Shown one piece after another: positions 54,677-63,526 of a DNA stretch of 64,000 nucleotides. The notes beneath the pieces are model-generated. The model was given only the letters and a program-made list of their open reading frames with translations. It ran no database searches and was not told the origin of the DNA. Made by a program: the position numbers and the translations under genes. The number at the start of each line of letters is the position of its first letter. The first letter of the stretch is position 1. The stretch is from positions 23,072-87,071 of the forward strand of contig DASZOU010000037.1 in assembly GCA_035550655.1 (NCBI GenBank), given 5' to 3'. This DNA is from DASZTV01 sp035550655. Its GTDB lineage: Bacteria; Actinomycetota; Actinomycetes; JAFAQI01.

Positions 54677-54700
54677 CGGTATACCGCACCGGCGCGCCGG
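54677..54700. promoter_or_regulatory. Two adjacent palindromes in a divergent promoter region
   Basis: CGGTATACCG (54677-54686) and CCGGCGCGCCGG (54689-54700) are perfect palindromes side by side, between the flavin oxidoreductase start (54657) and the secreted-protein start (54748). They may be regulator sites. Palindromes of GC bases are common here, so confidence is modest; GGTATACC is the more distinctive. Confidence 0.4.
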
Positions 54701-54747
54701 ACTGACCACCCTTGCCGCGCATGACCTGCGCTTTTAGGGTCCAGCGG

Positions 54748-56184
54748 GTGACGCACCGACGCGGGGGCCCGCCCCGCGGTACCGCAACGCTCGCGATCAC
54801 GGCCCTGATCGCGGCCGTTGGCGTCGCCCCCGCGTACGCCCACAGCGCCACCACGACCAGCTTCGTCTCCGGCAGCGCTGTCGCCACATCCCAGGCCTTC
54901 CAGATCGACCCCCGCGACGCCGGCCTGGCCGCGACCATCACGGTCGGCCGCTCAGTGGCGCAGTACCGAAACGAACTTGCTCAGGCGTCGAGCCAGGCGC
55001 TCGACCTCGGCCTGATCGGCAACTCCTTGACCGTGCAGTGCAGCTCCCTGCCCGCCCCGCTCACGCCGGGACAGCTCCCGAAGGCCATCACCGCCGAGTC
55101 GAACGCGGGCGCGTCGGAGACGGACACGAACTCCGGCGGCGCCAGCAACGAGTTCGCGACGGCCGACGCCGGCAACGCGCACGTCAAAGCCACGCCGCAG
55201 CCCAACGAGAACGCGATCGCGTCCTTCGACACCGGGCTGGTCGACCTCCCTGGCGTGATCGCGCTGCATGGGCTGTCCAGCACCGCCCACGCGCACCTCT
55301 ACCCGGGAAGCGCGCGTGAGTCCGACTCGACGGCTGACGTCGCCTCGCTGGATCTGGCCGGCGCGGTCAAGCTCGGGGGCCTGCACTGGCAGACGTCGGT
55401 GCGCACCGGGTCGAAGCCCGCGTCCTCCTCCACCTTCACCGTCTCGACCGTGAGCATCGGCGGCACCAAGCTGCCGACGGGATCGGCCGCGGCGCTGGCT
55501 TCGACGTTCAACGCGGTCAACAAGGTGCTGGCGCCGACCGGTCTGCACATCACCATTCCCGAGGTCAGCCACGACAACGGCGCCCTGGCTATGACGCCGA
55601 TGTCGATCGGCATCGACCACTCGGCGCTCGGCAAGATGCTGCTGGTCCCCATCTTGAACCTCGTTCACACCGTCTTCGACCCCGTCGCGACGGCGGTCAA
55701 CAAGGCCGCCTGCACGTTCGGAAGCCTGTACGGCGCGGTGAACCTGCTCATCGCCGGGCTCGACGGCGTCGGCCAGTTCGACCTCGACATCGGCGGGACC
55801 ACAGCGACCACGAACGACGCGACGTACGCCAACCCGTTCGGCAACGGCGGCAGCGACAACAACAACGGCGGCGGCTTGCTCCCGGGCGCGACGGCCACGT
55901 CCTCGCCGCCCTCGGGTGGCGGTGGCAACCTCGGTGCCGGGACGGCACTGCCAAGCGCATCCGGAGCTCCCGCTCCCGTCCCGAGCCCGCAAGTCGCGGG
56001 GGGCACAACTGACGTCGCGTCGATCTGTTCGACCACCAGTCCGGCTGGGCGCCCGTCATGCGGCCGCGGCGCCGGCCTCGCGGTCGGTCTCATCGCATTG
56101 GCAACTCTCGGCGGGGTAGCAGGGGTGGACTACTTCGTCGTCCGACGTCGACGACGACTGGCGAGGATGGCGATCGAAACTTGA
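54748..56184 (+). CDS. Secreted protein with C-terminal membrane anchor, function unknown
   Basis: A 478-residue protein with a signal peptide (LAITALIAAVGVAPAYA), a large exported region of repeated hydrophobic/beta segments, a Gly/Ser/Pro-rich stalk (about 375-430), and a C-terminal transmembrane helix followed by a short Arg-rich tail (about 445-478). It resembles wall-spanning surface proteins that end in a hydrophobic anchor, but no LPxTG is seen. The stop overlaps the start of the substrate-binding-protein gene by 4 bp (TTGA), so it is part of the transporter operon. GTG 54748 with AGGG 8 nt upstream was chosen. Confidence 0.75.
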   Translation: MTHRRGGPPRGTATLAITALIAAVGVAPAYAHSATTTSFVSGSAVATSQAFQIDPRDAGLAATITVGRSVAQYRNELAQASSQALDLGLIGNSLTVQCSSLPAPLTPGQLPKAITAESNAGASETDTNSGGASNEFATADAGNAHVKATPQPNENAIASFDTGLVDLPGVIALHGLSSTAHAHLYPGSARESDSTADVASLDLAGAVKLGGLHWQTSVRTGSKPASSSTFTVSTVSIGGTKLPTGSAAALASTFNAVNKVLAPTGLHITIPEVSHDNGALAMTPMSIGIDHSALGKMLLVPILNLVHTVFDPVATAVNKAACTFGSLYGAVNLLIAGLDGVGQFDLDIGGTTATTNDATYANPFGNGGSDNNNGGGLLPGATATSSPPSGGGGNLGAGTALPSASGAPAPVPSPQVAGGTTDVASICSTTSPAGRPSCGRGAGLAVGLIALATLGGVAGVDYFVVRRRRRLARMAIET

Positions 56185-57842
56185 GCAACGCCGGTCCAAC
56201 TCCCCCAAGCGGACCCAACACCTACCCGTTCCTTCGCGGCTACGGCCCGCTCGCGTGCCTCTTGGTCGCGTTCGTGCTCATGGCGGCATTCGTACCGACC
56301 GACGCGCCCCAGCGCGTCACGGTCACGACCGCCGGCCAGGGCAGCACCCCGACCGGCACCACTCCGCTCACCCCGGGTGGCGTGGCGACGCCGGCGACGG
56401 TCACCGGCAAGAAGGGTGGCCCCGTCGTCGGAGGTTCGGTTCCCTCGACGTCGGCCACCGGCGCGCCGATCACACCGCCGACAGGGTGCAAGGGCCCCCA
56501 GGTCAAGGGCGATCCTTACTCGCCGCCGTGCATCGCGTTTTCCGGGAACAACGGTGGCGCGACGACTCGCGGCGTGACCAAGTCGACCATCACGATCGCC
56601 TTCCGCGTCACCTCCGACCCGACCTTCCAGCAGACGCTGGCCAGGATCGGCGGCGCGCAGTTCGACGACACGCAGGCGGATACCGACCGCACGATCCAGG
56701 GGCTCGCGGACTACTTCAACACCCACTTCCAGTTCTACGGCCGAAAGCTCGTCTTCAAGTTCTACAAAGGCCAGGGATCACAGAGCAACGAGCTGCTCGG
56801 TGGCGGCCAGGCGGCGGCCGCCGCGGACGCGCTCAAGGTCGCGACCGGCATCAAGGCCTTCGGTGACATGAGCGCAGGCACTGAGCCGTACGCCGACTCC
56901 TTGTCGCGCGACAAAGTCATGAACTTCGGTGTGCCGTACATGTCGCAACGCTGGTTCGAGCAGCGCGCGCCGTACTCCTGGAGCATCGCGACCGACTGCA
57001 CCGGTGTCAGCGACGCCGTTGCCGAGGTCGGTGTTCGGGAGCTCGCGGGCAAGAAGGCGATCTTCGCCGGATCCCAGTACGCCAACCAGACCCGCAAGTT
57101 CGCGACGATCGCGCCGGACAACCCGTGGTACCAGGAATGCGTCCAGAACGGCGCCAACATCTACAAGCGGGCGGGCTTGCCGGTGCCGTTGAACATTCCG
57201 TACCAGCTCAACCTCGCCACGCTGGCGAACCAAGCCGCGAGCATCATCTCGAAGCTCAAGGCGAACAACATCACCACCGTGGTCTGCGGCTGTGACCCGA
57301 TCCTCCCCGTCTACCTGACGCAGCGAGCCGACGAGCAGAACTACTTCCCCGAGTGGGCCGTCGTCGGCGTCGCGCTCACCGACGAGGACATCGTGGGTCA
57401 GCTGTTCGACCAGGCCGAGTGGGCACATGCGTTCGGCGTGACCTATCAGGGACCGACGCTGCCGTACGCCGCCAGCCTCGGCTACGCGGCGTACAAGACG
57501 GTTCGCAGCGACGAGCCGGCACAGTTCGTGAACCTGATCTACGCGCAGATGTACATGATCGCTCTCGGCATCGATCTGGCCGGCCCTGATCTCACCCCGG
57601 CGAACTTCGAAAAGGGGATGCGGTCCTACCCCACCAGCCAGACCAGCGAGTTCGGCACGTGGGGCTTCCCGCCCGGCCACTACTCACCGACCCTCGACGG
57701 CGCGCAGATCTACTGGGACCCCAACGCGACATCCGTGTACAACAACAAGAAGGGCGCGTACATCTTCTCGAGCCGGCGCTACACGCTCTATGACTGGCCG
57801 CGCCGGAACTTCTCGCACCAGCCCTACAAGGGCAAGCAGTAG
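56181..57842 (+). CDS. Membrane-anchored substrate-binding protein of the fused ABC transporter
   Basis: A 553-residue protein with an N-terminal transmembrane segment (LACLLVAFVLMAAFV, about 25-40), a Thr/Pro/Gly-rich stalk (about 45-115) and then a periplasmic-binding-protein type 1 domain: VTKSTITIAFRVTSDPTF, TIQGLADYFNTHFQFYGRKLVFKFYKGQG, TVVCGCDPILPVYLTQRADE. It lacks a lipobox, so it is tethered by a helix rather than lipid. The TTG start at 56181, overlapping the upstream stop, is inferred; a start further on is possible. It ends 5 bp before the fused transporter gene. Confidence 0.8.
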   Translation: MSNAGPTPPSGPNTYPFLRGYGPLACLLVAFVLMAAFVPTDAPQRVTVTTAGQGSTPTGTTPLTPGGVATPATVTGKKGGPVVGGSVPSTSATGAPITPPTGCKGPQVKGDPYSPPCIAFSGNNGGATTRGVTKSTITIAFRVTSDPTFQQTLARIGGAQFDDTQADTDRTIQGLADYFNTHFQFYGRKLVFKFYKGQGSQSNELLGGGQAAAAADALKVATGIKAFGDMSAGTEPYADSLSRDKVMNFGVPYMSQRWFEQRAPYSWSIATDCTGVSDAVAEVGVRELAGKKAIFAGSQYANQTRKFATIAPDNPWYQECVQNGANIYKRAGLPVPLNIPYQLNLATLANQAASIISKLKANNITTVVCGCDPILPVYLTQRADEQNYFPEWAVVGVALTDEDIVGQLFDQAEWAHAFGVTYQGPTLPYAASLGYAAYKTVRSDEPAQFVNLIYAQMYMIALGIDLAGPDLTPANFEKGMRSYPTSQTSEFGTWGFPPGHYSPTLDGAQIYWDPNATSVYNNKKGAYIFSSRRYTLYDWPRRNFSHQPYKGKQ

Positions 57843-57847
57843 TCCGG

Positions 57848-60800
57848 GTGGTCGCCGTACCGGAGGTCGTCAACCGCCACCGGGCCGTCAGCAGCGGCGC
57901 GGCCGCGTTGCTGGCGATCGTCGCGGTCTGCGTGATCTCGCCGCACCGCGCACCGCTCGGCATCGTGATGCAGGGAGCGCTGTTCGGCTCGGTCATCGGC
58001 CTGCAAGCCCTGGGCCTCGTGCTGACCTACCGGTCCGACCGGATCATCAACTTCGCCTACGGCTCGATGGGCGGAGTCGGCGGCTCGATCGCCGTGCTGC
58101 TCTACCTCGGCCAGCACTGGAGCTGGCCGGCTGCCGTGGCCGCCGGATTGGTGACCGGCGCGCTGCTCGGCGGGCTGACCGAGGTCTTGATCATCCGGCG
58201 CTTCGCCAATGCTTCGCGGCTGATCCTGACGGTGGCGACCATCGGGCTCGCGCAGGTGCTCGGTGGCATCCAGCTGAAGCTGCCGCAATGGATCGGCGGA
58301 CCGGCGCTGGTCGGAGGCTTCTCGACGGCGCTGTCCCATCACACGCTGAACGTCGGACCGGTGCTGTTCACCGGCAACGACCTGGTGACCGTCCTCGCGG
58401 TGCCGTTGGTCATCGTGGCGCTCGGCTGGTACCTGTTGCGCACCGACTCGGGCATCGCAGTCCGGGCCATCGCCGACAACCGTGAACGCGCCTTGCTGCT
58501 CGGCGTACCGGTGCATCGCATGGCGACGATCGTCTGGACCGTAGCCGGACTGCTCGCCACGATCTCGGTGATCCTGCCTGCTCCGTCGCAGGGGCTGACC
58601 ATCGAAGCTGCCGCGGGCCCATCACTGTTGCTGCCGGCACTGGCCGCAGCGGTCCTTGCCTACAAGGAGTCGCTGCCGATCGCGGTCTTTGCCGGGATCG
58701 GCCTCGGCATCCTCAACCAGCTGGTCGCATGGAACTTCACGCAGGCGTCCGCGAACGACGTCGCGTTCCTGATCGTGATCCTGCTCGCGCTGCTCGTGCT
58801 GCCACGGCAGGGAGGCCGCCGCGAAGGCGCGGTCGAGACCTCGCTGTCGGTCGGTGGCACGGTGCGCGAGATCCCGGCGCAGCTGCGACGACTGCCTGAG
58901 GTGATCGCCGCCCGGTACGTCGGCGGTGCCGTGGTGCTCGGCCTGCTGGTCTTCCTGCCCCTCGCCTTGAGCCCGTCCACGATCTTCATCTTCAGCACCG
59001 CAGCGATCTACGCGATCGTCGCGGTGTCGGTGGTGCTCCTCACCGGCTGGTCCGGGCAGGTCAGTCTCGGCCAGTTCGCGTTCGTCGGGCTCGGCGGCGT
59101 CCTGGTCGGCAACCTGATGAACCGCTGGAACCTCGACTTCTTCGTCTGCCTCGTCGCAGCGGCGGCTGCAGGGGCGCTGCTCGCTGTGCTCGTCGGGCTA
59201 CCCGCGCTGCGGATCCAGGGCCTCGATCTCGCCGTCACGACGTTGGCCCTCGCTGTCGCCGCCGACGCCTTCTTCTTCAACCCGACGAACTTCTCGTCGC
59301 TCATCCCCAACACGATCACCGCGCCGGTGCTGTGGAAGCGCTTCAACCTCGATCTGCAAACCGGGTCCGCGAGCACCGCCCAGCGTGGCTTCTTCCTGTT
59401 GTGTGTCGCGGTGCTGATCGCTGTCATCGCGATCGCCATCGGGCTCCGTCGCGCTCGGCCGGGACGGGTGATGATCGCGACCCGGGACAACCAGCGCGCC
59501 GCCGCGGCGATGGCGGTTCCGACGACGCGCATCAAGCTGGTCAGCTTCATCGCGGCGGGGGCGATCGCGGGTCTTGCGGGCGGTTTGGACGCCATCCACC
59601 TGACGAGCATCGGCTACCACAGCTTCGACCCGACCGAGAGCCTCAAGGTCTTCTCGATGGTCATCATCGGCGGCGTCTCGACGATCACGGGGGCGCTCCT
59701 CGGAGTCGCGCTGATCCAGATCGCGGTTCACTACTGGCCGCAGTACCAGCTGATCATCACCGGAAGCGCGCTGCTCTGGATCCTGCAAGTGCTGCCGGGC
59801 GGGCTCAGCTCGGTCGTGTTCGGGACTCGCGACCGGCTCCTCAAGCGCGTCGCCAGGCGCCGCGGGATCGACCTGACCGCCTCGGCAGACCACGCCGTCT
59901 CCGAGCCGGTGGTGGAGGCCGCGCCGGACGCGAAGCCGGAGGCGGCGGCTGACGCGCTCCTCGTGTGCAGCAACGTGCAGGTGAGCTACGGCCCGATGCA
60001 GGTTCTCTTCGGCGTCGATCTGGATGTCGCCGACGGCGAGATCGTCGCTCTGCTCGGCACCAACGGCGCCGGCAAGTCCACGATGCTGAAGGCAGTGGCC
60101 GGCCTGCTGTCGGCTGCCCCCGGCAAGGTGTGGTTCGACGGCGAGGACATCAGCAAGCTGAGCACCGGTGCGCGCGCCGCCCGAGGCCTCTCGCTCGTCC
60201 CGGCCAAGTCGATCTTCCCGTCGCTCAACGTGGCCGACAACCTGCGGGTCGCCGCCTGGCTGGTGCGCAAGGACAAGGAAAAGGTGGCCGCCGGCCGCGC
60301 GCGTGCGTTCGAGCTCTTCGGCCAGCTGGCCGATCGCGAGCGACAGCTCGCGGGCACGATGTCCGGCGGTCAGCAGCAGATGCTGTCGCTCGCCATGGCG
60401 CTGCAGTCGAAGCCGCGGATGCTGCTGATCGACGAGCTGTCGCTCGGCCTGGCGCCCTCAATCGTCGCGCGACTGCTCGACGTCGTACGCGAGCTCGCCG
60501 CTGACGGAGTGACGGTGGTCATCGTCGAGCAGTCGGTGAGTGTCGCGCTGGAAGTCGCCGAGCGGGCCGAGTTCCTGGAGCGGGGAACCGTGCGGTTCGC
60601 CGGCCCGACCGCCGACCTGCTCAAACGCAGCGACGTGTTGCGGTCCGTCTTCATCGGCGGCGCAGCTGCAGCGACGGCCAGCCCGAACGGCAAGAAACCG
60701 CGCAAGAAGTCGAAGGCCCAGACGACCAAGGAGCTCGCCGAGCTGCTGGCGCAGCCGACCGTGCTGGAGTGCTTCGACGTCGGGAAGTCATTCGGTGGGA

Positions 60801-61522
60801 TCCGGGTGCTCAACGACATCGGGCTGCAGGTCCACAAAGGGGAGATCGTCGGCCTGATCGGTCACAACGGCGCCGGCAAGACGACGTTGTTCGACGTGAT
60901 CTGCGGATTCCTTCCCGCGGACGCGGGGCGCGTCGTACTCGGCGGCTCCGACGTGACGCAGTTCGGCGCGTCGGACCGCGCCGTGATCGGGCTCGGGCGC
61001 TCGTTCCAGGAAGCCCGACTGTTCCCGGGACTGACCGTCGCCGAGACGGTCGCGGTCGCGCTGGAGCGGCATCTGGACTCGCGCGACCTCGTCGCCGCAG
61101 CACTTCGGCTGCCGGCGTCGACGCTGTCGGAGGCGGCGGCGTCCCAGCGCGTCTCGGAGCTACTGGCTCAGCTCGGGCTCACGAAGTACGCCGGCACGCT
61201 GATCGGCGAGCTGTCGACGGGTACTCGGCGGATCGTCGAGCTGGCGTGCGTCCTGGCGCAGCGGCCCGCCGTCATCCTGCTCGATGAGCCGACGGCCGGC
61301 GTCGCCCAGAAGGAAACCGAGGCGCTCGGACCCCTACTGCGTCAGGTCCGCGAAGAGACCGGCGCGACGATGCTGGTCATCGACCACGACATGCCACTGC
61401 TGACCTCGCTGTGCGATCGCCTGGTGGCACTCGAGCTCGGCCAGGTGATCGCCGAAGGCGCACCCGATAGCGTGCTCGAGGACGAGCGCGTCATCGAGTC
61501 ATACCTGGGCGTCGCGGGATAA
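57848..61522 (+). CDS. Fused branched-chain-type ABC transporter (LivH-LivM-LivF-LivG in one polypeptide)
   Basis: A 1224-residue four-domain protein. Residues about 15-330 are a LivH permease (LGLVLTYRSDRIINFAYGSMGG); 350-660 a LivM permease (LTGWSGQVSLGQFAFVGLGG at about 400); 703-940 a LivF ATPase (Walker A GTNGAGKST about 736, MSGGQQQMLSLAMAL about 837, MLLIDELSLGLAP); 970-1224 a LivG ATPase (GHNGAGKTT about 1004, LSTGTRRIVELA about 1121, VILLDEPTAG about 1142). Lys-rich linkers join the modules. In other bacteria these are four separate genes, as at 33-36 kb here. The fusion enforces 1:1:1:1 stoichiometry. The substrate is unknown. Confidence 0.92.
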   Translation: MVAVPEVVNRHRAVSSGAAALLAIVAVCVISPHRAPLGIVMQGALFGSVIGLQALGLVLTYRSDRIINFAYGSMGGVGGSIAVLLYLGQHWSWPAAVAAGLVTGALLGGLTEVLIIRRFANASRLILTVATIGLAQVLGGIQLKLPQWIGGPALVGGFSTALSHHTLNVGPVLFTGNDLVTVLAVPLVIVALGWYLLRTDSGIAVRAIADNRERALLLGVPVHRMATIVWTVAGLLATISVILPAPSQGLTIEAAAGPSLLLPALAAAVLAYKESLPIAVFAGIGLGILNQLVAWNFTQASANDVAFLIVILLALLVLPRQGGRREGAVETSLSVGGTVREIPAQLRRLPEVIAARYVGGAVVLGLLVFLPLALSPSTIFIFSTAAIYAIVAVSVVLLTGWSGQVSLGQFAFVGLGGVLVGNLMNRWNLDFFVCLVAAAAAGALLAVLVGLPALRIQGLDLAVTTLALAVAADAFFFNPTNFSSLIPNTITAPVLWKRFNLDLQTGSASTAQRGFFLLCVAVLIAVIAIAIGLRRARPGRVMIATRDNQRAAAAMAVPTTRIKLVSFIAAGAIAGLAGGLDAIHLTSIGYHSFDPTESLKVFSMVIIGGVSTITGALLGVALIQIAVHYWPQYQLIITGSALLWILQVLPGGLSSVVFGTRDRLLKRVARRRGIDLTASADHAVSEPVVEAAPDAKPEAAADALLVCSNVQVSYGPMQVLFGVDLDVADGEIVALLGTNGAGKSTMLKAVAGLLSAAPGKVWFDGEDISKLSTGARAARGLSLVPAKSIFPSLNVADNLRVAAWLVRKDKEKVAAGRARAFELFGQLADRERQLAGTMSGGQQQMLSLAMALQSKPRMLLIDELSLGLAPSIVARLLDVVRELAADGVTVVIVEQSVSVALEVAERAEFLERGTVRFAGPTADLLKRSDVLRSVFIGGAAAATASPNGKKPRKKSKAQTTKELAELLAQPTVLECFDVGKSFGGIRVLNDIGLQVHKGEIVGLIGHNGAGKTTLFDVICGFLPADAGRVVLGGSDVTQFGASDRAVIGLGRSFQEARLFPGLTVAETVAVALERHLDSRDLVAAALRLPASTLSEAAASQRVSELLAQLGLTKYAGTLIGELSTGTRRIVELACVLAQRPAVILLDEPTAGVAQKETEALGPLLRQVREETGATMLVIDHDMPLLTSLCDRLVALELGQVIAEGAPDSVLEDERVIESYLGVAG

Positions 61523-61551
61523 CTGCGCGGCAGGTTCTGGGAGGGGAAATC

Positions 61552-62292
61552 GTGCAGCACAACATCCACGGGACCACGTTGCAGGTCCTCGAGTGCGTTC
61601 TTGGGCCAGGAGAGTCCGTCGTCGGTGAGTCCGGCCGGATGACCTGGATGTCGGCCGACGTCACCATGACCACCTCGACGGCGTACACCGGTGGCAGCAA
61701 GGGCGTCTGGGGGGCCGTCAAGCGAGCCGCGGGCGGCGCGACCGTCTTCGCCAGCAACTTCCAGGCGGGTGGGGCCGGCGGCATCGTGTCGTTCGCCTCG
61801 AGCGTTCCCGGGCAGATCCTGCCGATCACCATCGGACCGAGCGAGGAGTACATGGTTCACACCCATGGCTTCGTCGCCGGAACACCGGGCATCCAGCTGA
61901 CGACGGGCTTCCAGCAAACCCTGGGCATGGCCTTCGTCGGCGGCGAAGGCTTCACGCTGCAGAAGATCTCGGGCCAGGCGCAGGCATGGATCCAGCTGCA
62001 CGGCGAGATCATCACCTACGACTTGCAAGCCGGCCAGACGCTATTCGTCCACCCGGGTCACCTCGGCATGTTCACGGGTGGCGTGCAGATGAAGATCACC
62101 ACGATCAAGGGCCTGAAGAACAAGATCTTCGGTGGCGAGTTCTTCCTCTGCCAGGTCACCGGTCCGGGCAAGGTCTGGCTGCAGTCGCTCTCGCTGCACA
62201 CGCTCGCCATGGACCTCGCGCCGTACCTGCCGGAGCAGACAGCGGCCGCAGGCGGCGCCGGCGGCGTGATCGGCAGCCTGCTCAAGAGCTAG
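61552..62292 (+). CDS. AIM24/TIGR00266 family protein
   Basis: A 246-residue beta-rich protein of the AIM24 family (MQHNIHGTTLQVLECVLGPGESVVGESGRMTWMS, GVWGAVKRAAGGATVFASNFQA, GFQQTLGMAFVGGEGFTLQKISGQAQAWIQLHG). It ends with a Gly/Ala-rich tail. The role in bacteria is unknown; yeast AIM24 affects mitochondrial membrane organisation. The GTG start has GGGAGGGG upstream and is 29 bp after the transporter gene, so it may be the last gene of that operon. Confidence 0.9.
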   Translation: MQHNIHGTTLQVLECVLGPGESVVGESGRMTWMSADVTMTTSTAYTGGSKGVWGAVKRAAGGATVFASNFQAGGAGGIVSFASSVPGQILPITIGPSEEYMVHTHGFVAGTPGIQLTTGFQQTLGMAFVGGEGFTLQKISGQAQAWIQLHGEIITYDLQAGQTLFVHPGHLGMFTGGVQMKITTIKGLKNKIFGGEFFLCQVTGPGKVWLQSLSLHTLAMDLAPYLPEQTAAAGGAGGVIGSLLKS

Positions 62293-62542
62293 CTGCTGGC
62301 CCGGCAAGCGCCTGATTCGGCTTCGAACCCGCGAGGAACGGGAGTGACGACCCTGTAGCGAGCGAAAAGGACTCGCAACACCGGGTCGGCTTGCTTGGGT
62401 CGGACCCGACCCCAGACCCTGCCGTCGTGGCCGCCGTAACAGGGATCACCAGCACCGAGCTCGCTCGGGTTGGACTAGGGACTGCGTGGCGGCCTGTGGC
62501 TTGTCTCCACAGCCCGCCACGGTGTCGCCTATCACCGCTACT
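62293..62542. other. Non-coding gap with stem-loops at a base-composition boundary
   Basis: No convincing gene lies in these 250 bases. They hold a strong hairpin (62486-62520) and a smaller one (GGGTCG at 62397-62402 with CGACCC at 62407-62412). GC falls from here to the window end. It separates the transporter operon from the small-gene tail. Confidence 0.6.
62486..62520. terminator. 14-bp stem-loop, terminator-like
   Basis: GTGGCGGCCTGTGG (62486-62499) pairs with CCACAGCCCGCCAC (62507-62520) with one mismatch, around a 7-base loop. There is no T-tract, so it is a GC-type terminator or other RNA structure. It lies between the AIM24 gene and the convergent hypothetical gene at 62543. Confidence 0.55.
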
Positions 62543-62908
62543 TCAATGATCTTCCACCGAAAGCGAGATCACCTCCGGCCAGACGGTGTCGGGAATGTCC
62601 TCGTGGAAGCGAAGCACGAGTTCCGCCTTCGTTCTGCCCTGTCCTGCCGTCCAGATGGCGACACGAGTTTCGAACCTTCTGGGCTGGGTCCCAGTGACCT
62701 CGGAGAAGGATTGCTTCTCGTAGCTCGAGACGGGCGGACGGATCAACTTGCCACCGATCCTGCTCACAGCACGCTCTAGGTCGGGCGCTGACATGCGCTC
62801 CCCGCCGGTCATCCTTTCGACGCCCGCGAAGTCGCCATCAACGATCGCGCCCATGATCATGCTCGTCGCGACCAACATCGGCCGCCGAAGCCTGACGCTA
62901 TCCAACAC
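62543..62908 (-). CDS. Hypothetical protein, DUF7668-like
   Basis: A 121-residue soluble protein: IMGAIVDGDFAGVERMTGGERMSAPDLERAVSRIGGKLIRPP, then ETRVAIWTAGQGRTKAELVLRFHED. This resembles the small DUF7668 family, in which a short helical part precedes a strand with W-T-x-x-x-G-R-x-x-L-x-L. Function unknown; such proteins occur in accessory regions, sometimes as immunity-type proteins. The start may be GTG 62908 or ATG 62878. Codon usage is less GC-biased than in the neighbours. Confidence 0.55.
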   Translation of the reverse strand: MLDSVRLRRPMLVATSMIMGAIVDGDFAGVERMTGGERMSAPDLERAVSRIGGKLIRPPVSSYEKQSFSEVTGTQPRRFETRVAIWTAGQGRTKAELVLRFHEDIPDTVWPEVISLSVEDH

Positions 62909-63006
62909 CCGGATACCTCTATCCGACGCCGATCGTCAACGAATCGCCCTCAAGCGACTGAAGCGAAAAGCGGAACCCTGCAGGGCGCAAGCGGACCTGG
63001 CCACAT

Positions 63007-63273
63007 TCACGCCCCGTCGGAAGCATGTCTCAGCGATCCCTCGTCGATCTGAATAACCCAACTGCCGTTGACGGTGTCGAACCGGACGGTACCTTCCGCG
63101 AGGAGATCATCCCGCGTGCCTGACGCATCCTCGTCGTCGGAGTACACAAGCAACCGCAGCCCGTCACTCAGCGTGATGTTGAGCCTTCGAAGGTCTTCCC
63201 TAGTACCGATGGTGGTCAGTCTGACCCTGCCCTGAGCGTCACGCTTCAGAAAATCGAGGTAGACGCGTTCCAT
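63007..63273 (-). CDS. Small hypothetical protein
   Basis: An 88-residue acidic protein: MERVYLDFLKRDAQGRVRLTTIGTREDLRRLNITLSDGLRLLVYSDDEDAS, followed by LLAEGTVRFDTVNGSWVIQIDEGSLRHA. The alternation of strands and a short helix suggests a compact globular fold. It looks like a genuine gene, because hydrophobic spacing is regular and opposite frames are poor. No function recognised. Confidence 0.55.
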   Translation of the reverse strand: MERVYLDFLKRDAQGRVRLTTIGTREDLRRLNITLSDGLRLLVYSDDEDASGTRDDLLAEGTVRFDTVNGSWVIQIDEGSLRHASDGA

Positions 63274-63276
63274 CAC

Positions 63277-63526
63277 GTGAGCCAGGGATTCGGCACCGTC
63301 TGTCCGCCAGGGCGGAGCAGGAGGTCTGTCGATGAGAGACCAACTACCAACACGTGGAAGGGATTGGGCACGGGCTCGGCGATTGGGCCCGGCAACACGT
63401 CACCCACCACGCGAACGAGTGTCCTCCACAGTCGTCGCACCTAGTGGCTTGTTCTTGAAAATGGCTGACAAGTCAGGCAATGGCTTCCCGGGTCACGGAC
63501 CGCACCATAACGCCGGGTGGCAGCAC
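63277..63526. other. Gap without a supported gene
   Basis: Short open frames on both strands overlap here, but none has a convincing translation or ribosome-binding site. Base composition is lower in GC than in the rest of the window. Nothing else is recognised. Confidence 0.4.

Noticed and set aside
62320..62345. T-loop-like GGTTCGAA on the minus strand, possible tRNA or tmRNA remnant
   Set aside because: The flanking bases do not pair as a T-arm and no other cloverleaf or tmRNA parts are present.
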